Translations under genes and position numbers: made by a program
Source: Lepidodermella squamata
Lineage: Eukaryota; Gastrotricha
Length of the DNA: 64,000 bases
Assembly (NCBI GenBank): GCA_047495785.1
Contig: JBLDXI010000010.1
Span: 2,666,001-2,730,000 of the forward strand
Direction of reading: 5' to 3'
Shown: positions 61,357-64,000 of the stretch, piece after piece
Numbering within the stretch: the stretch's first letter is position 1
Layout: every line of letters begins with the position of its first letter
Notes under the pieces: model-generated
Databases searched by the model: none
What the model saw: the letters and a program-made list of their open reading frames with translations, nothing else
What the model was told of the DNA's origin: nothing

Positions 61357-61429
61357 TGATTCGGGCCGGGATTGAACCGGCGACCTTCTGCGTGTTAGGC
61401 AGATGTGATAACCACTACACCACCGAACC
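61357..61429 (-). tRNA. tRNA-Val(AAC), unit 9
   Basis: Copy of the gene at 23088. Confidence 0.96.
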
Positions 61430-61505
61430 GCTCGTGAAAGTACTATCAATTTGCGGCTTATTGTCAGCTCTATGTCAGCCAGCAATAAGACATGAAAAAG
61501 TGTAA

Positions 61506-61589
61506 TGTCAGAAGTGGGATTCGAACCCACGCCAGTAGAAACTGACTGCGACCTGAACGCAGCGCCTTGGACCGCTCGGCCATCCTGAC
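61506..61589 (-). tRNA. tRNA-Leu(CAG), unit 9
   Basis: Copy of the gene at 23237. Confidence 0.96.
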
Positions 61590-61756
61590 TGACGGAGCGA
61601 GGTGAGTGCAACTGGCTGAATTTTTATCTCGAACGCGGCTGCGGCGAGTCTCGAGTGAAGCAAGCAATGTTTTATTCGATCAAAAAAGCAAACTAGCACC
61701 GGCCACCGGCTTTGGTCTCGAGTGAAGCTAGACGGAAAGCGGAAAGAAGCCGCCAA

Positions 61757-61838
61757 GTCGCTATGCCCGAGTGGTTAAGGGGTCTGACTAGAAATCAGAT
61801 GCGGTCTCCGCGCGTAGGTTCAAATCCTACTGGCGACG
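61757..61838 (+). tRNA. tRNA-Ser(AGA), unit 9
   Basis: Copy of the gene at 23488. Confidence 0.96.
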
Positions 61839-61928
61839 AGTTATTTTGCTTTTGCTTTTGTTTCGCGTTGGGCTCACAAGCATTCCAACAAAGCAATACT
61901 CGTTTCCCAGCCGCTATACTTCTTAACG

Positions 61929-62001
61929 GGCGCTGTGGCGAAATGGCTATCGCGTCGGACTTCGGATCCGAAGATTGTGGGTTCGAGTCCCATCAGCGTC
62001 A
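61929..62001 (+). tRNA. tRNA-Arg(TCG), unit 9
   Basis: Copy of the gene at 23660; discriminator A. Confidence 0.96.
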
Positions 62002-62101
62002 ACTAATTTTGCACCAGGTGAGGGCGGGCGGCTTATTGCCGCTTGAAAATCAGCAGCGTCGAAATCTTCTCCAGCTCTATAAACAGCCGCCACCAACATG
62101 G

Positions 62102-62174
62102 GCCTTCCTAGCTCAGTCGGTAGAGCATGTGACTTTTAATCACAGGGTCGGGGGTTCGAGTCCCCCGGAGGGCG
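62102..62174 (+). tRNA. tRNA-Lys(TTT), unit 9
   Basis: Copy of the gene at 23833. Confidence 0.96.
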
Positions 62175-62249
62175 CAACCTTTTAAAAGGCAATTAGCTCG
62201 ACGCCGTCTGTTTTCATCATGTAGCTATCAATCGGCAAGTTACTACCAC

Positions 62250-62322
62250 GGGGGATTAGCTCAAATGGTAGAGCGCTCGCTTAGCATGCGAGAGGTAACG
62301 GGATCGACGCCCGTATCCTCCA
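62250..62322 (+). tRNA. tRNA-Ala(AGC), unit 9
   Basis: Copy of the gene at 23981. Confidence 0.96.
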
Positions 62323-62400
62323 ATTTTTCTCGCAAAATTTCATAACCTGGCTAGGCTTCTCTACGCGAATAGTGCCACTGCTGCAGAAATACCCAGCCTC

Positions 62401-62472
62401 GGCTCAGTAGCTTAGTGGTAGAGCGTCTGCCTAGTAAGCAGAAGATCGAGGGTTCGATCCCCCCCTGAGCCT
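62401..62472 (+). tRNA. tRNA-Thr(AGT), unit 9
   Basis: Copy of the gene at 24132. Confidence 0.96.
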
Positions 62473-62551
62473 TGCTTAACTTTATGCGATCAGTTCTTGT
62501 TTTTGGCATAAAAAGCTTACCAACCGACATTATTGCGAAGATAAAAAAACT

Positions 62552-62623
62552 TTCCCTGACCGGGAATCGAACCCGGGCCGCCGCGGTGAAAGCGCGGAAT
62601 CCTAACCACTAGACCATCAGGGA
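62552..62623 (-). tRNA. tRNA-Glu(TTC), unit 9
   Basis: Copy of the gene at 24283. Confidence 0.96.
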
Positions 62624-62720
62624 GCTGCTTATTCGTAAGAGCTGCGGCATCAGAGCAACAGGAAAATTATGACAAAAGCTGTACACTATGCAATTGGATG
62701 TCCTGAATTCAAAAAAGTAT

Positions 62721-62792
62721 GGGCCCGTTCGGGAATTGAACCCGAGACCTCTCGCACCCGAAGCGAGAATCATACCCCTAGACCAACGGGCC
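62721..62792 (-). tRNA. tRNA-Pro(CGG), unit 9, paired acceptor
   Basis: As at 53681, fully paired acceptor stem. Confidence 0.96.
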
Positions 62793-62879
62793 TCAGCTAA
62801 CAATTCTTCGGGGATTTCTTGCTCTTGAGGGCAGGTTGTTTGAAGTTTTGAAATAGCGCTCTTACGAAAAAAGTAATCC

Positions 62880-62952
62880 CGCCGAGACCCGGGATCGAAC
62901 CAGGGACCTTTAGATCTTCAGTCTAACGCTCTCCCAACTGAGCTATCTCGGC
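62880..62952 (-). tRNA. tRNA-Phe(GAA), unit 9
   Basis: Copy of the gene at 24611, discriminator G. Confidence 0.95.
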
Positions 62953-63157
62953 TTGTGTAATATGTGCTTCCAGGAGCGAGCTACAGCTTTGAAGGAACAC
63001 GCCTCTTTCCGAGTTGTGTGCACACTGGCGTCGCAGAGGTCATTGACACTGCGCATGGCTAGCTTCTAGTCAAATGGCCTGAACTCAAGCGCACAAGGCA
63101 TGAATGACGCTGCGAAATTGAAATGAAGGCGAACCCTGTCTACAAAACTAACGTCAA

Positions 63158-63229
63158 GGCCCGTTGGTCTAGGGGTATGATTCTCGCTTTGGGTGCGAGA
63201 GGTCTCGGGTTCAAATCCCGGACGGGCCC
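63158..63229 (+). tRNA. tRNA-Pro(TGG), unit 9
   Basis: Copy of the gene at 24889. Confidence 0.96.
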
Positions 63230-63316
63230 GATCTTTTTGCTTGATTAGCGACATACGCTTCGCGAGCACAGCTTTTCTGCCTGCGTATTGTTTCAGGCGG
63301 GGCAATGAATACAGCG

Positions 63317-63387
63317 GCATCGGTGGTTCAGTGGTAGAATTCTCGCCTGCCACGCGGGAGGCCCGGGTTCGATTCCCGGCCGATGCA
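63317..63387 (+). tRNA. tRNA-Gly(GCC), unit 9
   Basis: Copy of the gene at 25048. Confidence 0.96.
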
Positions 63388-63469
63388 ACGCACACAATTT
63401 TTGAGCTCTCTATTTTGAACGGCTTTCAAACCACTAAAGTACCACGTCAGCTACAATATGCATGTAATG

Positions 63470-63541
63470 TCCTTGGTAGTATAGTGGTTAGTATCCCCGC
63501 CTGTCACGCGGGAGACCAGGGTTCGATTCCCTGCCAAGGAG
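63470..63541 (+). tRNA. tRNA-Asp(GTC) second, unit 9
   Basis: Copy of the gene at 25199; 5' flank of the unit-8 type. Confidence 0.96.
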
Positions 63542-63603
63542 AACCTTTTTTCGCTATTCGAAATTATAATCTATTTGGAGATCAAAGAAGCAAAAAGCGA
63601 AAT

Positions 63604-63676
63604 CGCCCGATGTGGGGCTCGAACCCACGACCCTGGGATTAAGAGTCCCATGCTCTACCGACTGAGCTAACCGGGC
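63604..63676 (-). tRNA. tRNA-Lys(CTT), unit 9
   Basis: Copy of the gene at 25333. Confidence 0.96.
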
Positions 63677-63750
63677 TGAGACAGTGTCATCTAATCCCAA
63701 ATTTTGAGAAGTGCCAAAAGAATCTGTTGATACTATCTCTAAAAAAAATT

Positions 63751-63823
63751 CGAGGCTGCCAGGAGTCGAACCTGGAATCTTCTGATCCGTAGTCAGACGC
63801 GTTGTCCATTGCGCCACAACCCC
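63751..63823 (-). tRNA. tRNA-Arg(ACG), unit 9
   Basis: Copy of the gene at 25480. Confidence 0.96.
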
Positions 63824-63918
63824 GCTGTGCATTTCGATAATAGTTTTCCTCTTGTGGTCTCAGCTTATCCGTACTCGTACCAGGCATTTTCACCGCACTA
63901 GAGCTGTTCATCGTGACA

Positions 63919-63935
63919 GCTTCTGTGGCGCAATT

Positions 63936-63975
<40 letters not shown>

Positions 63976-63992
63976 GAGCCCACCCAGGAGCG
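63919..63992 (+). tRNA. tRNA-Asn(GTT), unit 9
   Basis: Copy of the gene at 25648, complete just before the window ends. Confidence 0.96.
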
Positions 63993-64000
63993 CAATTTTT

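Larger units (their letters stand above)
22380..64000. repeat. tandem array of 27-gene tRNA units
   Basis: Nine head-to-tail units that are almost identical in both tRNA genes and spacers, continuing past the window end. Unit lengths are 4519, 4501, 4520, 5584, 5586, 4519, 4519, 4521 and at least 3352 bp. Unit order of genes: Ser-CGA, Asp, Ser-GCT(-), His, Val(-), Leu-CAG(-), Ser-AGA, Arg-TCG, Lys-TTT, Ala, Thr, Glu-TTC(-), Pro-CGG(-), Phe(-), Pro-TGG, Gly, Asp, Lys-CTT(-), Arg-ACG(-), Asn, Leu-AAG(-), Glu-CTC(-), Gln, Pro-AGG, Trp, Ile, Tyr. Every gene is followed by a run of four or more T, most of them close behind it, so each looks like a separate Pol III unit. 248 tRNA genes fall in the window. 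Confidence 0.97.
60649..64000 (+). repeat. array unit 9 (cut by window end)
   Basis: Twenty genes are visible, ending with tRNA-Asn; the array continues beyond the window. Confidence 0.95.

Noticed and set aside
22380-64000. Mitochondrial, plastid or phage tRNA array
   Set aside because: Eukaryotic nuclear tRNA features: Tyr intron, A34 anticodons, long variable arms only in Ser and Leu, no encoded CCA, Pol III T-runs, and nuclear spliced genes next to it.
22380-64000. CRISPR array or satellite DNA
   Set aside because: The periodicity is 4.5 kb and the unit is made of distinct tRNA genes, not short repeats with unique spacers.
22380-64000. 5S rRNA, U6 or SRP RNA genes within the spacers
   Set aside because: I looked for extra Pol III genes between the tRNAs; spacers are about 60-180 bp in most places and show none I recognise.

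Overview
The window is nuclear DNA of an invertebrate animal. Spliced protein genes with GT-AG introns, a tRNA-Tyr gene with an intron in the anticodon loop, A34 anticodons, Pol III T-run terminators and AATAAA polyadenylation signals all point to a metazoan. Protein and tRNA similarity suggests a protostome, probably an ecdysozoan (nematode, tardigrade and arthropod cannot be separated from this sequence).

Left part (1-22.4 kb), protein genes. Positions 1-4510 hold two same-strand genes for cysteine-free Q/P/F/G-rich proteins (the first cut by the window edge, the second with a signal peptide); both end in one short 3' exon after a phase-1 intron. Positions 5465-10240 hold four minus-strand genes: CRIPT, NDUFV1 (complex I, 51 kDa), COX20 (complex IV assembly) and an unidentified 57-residue membrane protein. 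The last three are spaced exactly 117 bp apart, like an operon. Then follow plus-strand VPS52 (GARP/EARP tethering), PNO1 (40S ribosome biogenesis) and a seven-exon cytosolic HSP90 with heat-shock elements and a TATA box. Two short non-autonomous DNA transposons (terminal inverted repeats, TA target sites) lie in the CRIPT intron and between COX20 and VPS52.

Right part (22,380 to the end), a tRNA gene array. About 41.6 kb consists of nine head-to-tail copies of a 4.5-kb unit; the ninth is cut by the window end. A standard unit has 27 tRNA genes, 17 on the plus and 10 on the minus strand, each followed by its own T-run. Two units carry an extra 1,067-bp tandem duplication that adds six genes. 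I count 248 tRNA genes. The unit serves 18 amino acids (no Met, no Cys), holds all eight A34 (inosine-type) tRNAs of eukaryotes, and seven of the eight G34 tRNAs.

The array records its own evolution. The 1,067-bp duplications equal the distance between the near-identical tRNA-Ser(CGA) and tRNA-Ser(AGA) genes and have their junctions inside those genes. One unit has a swapped spacer, one tRNA-Ser shows a conversion tract, and point variants are mostly shared between neighbouring units. The array, with its tRNA-to-tRNA recombination, is the most unusual system in the window. The six-frame reading frames over it are artefacts of tRNA sequence, not proteins.
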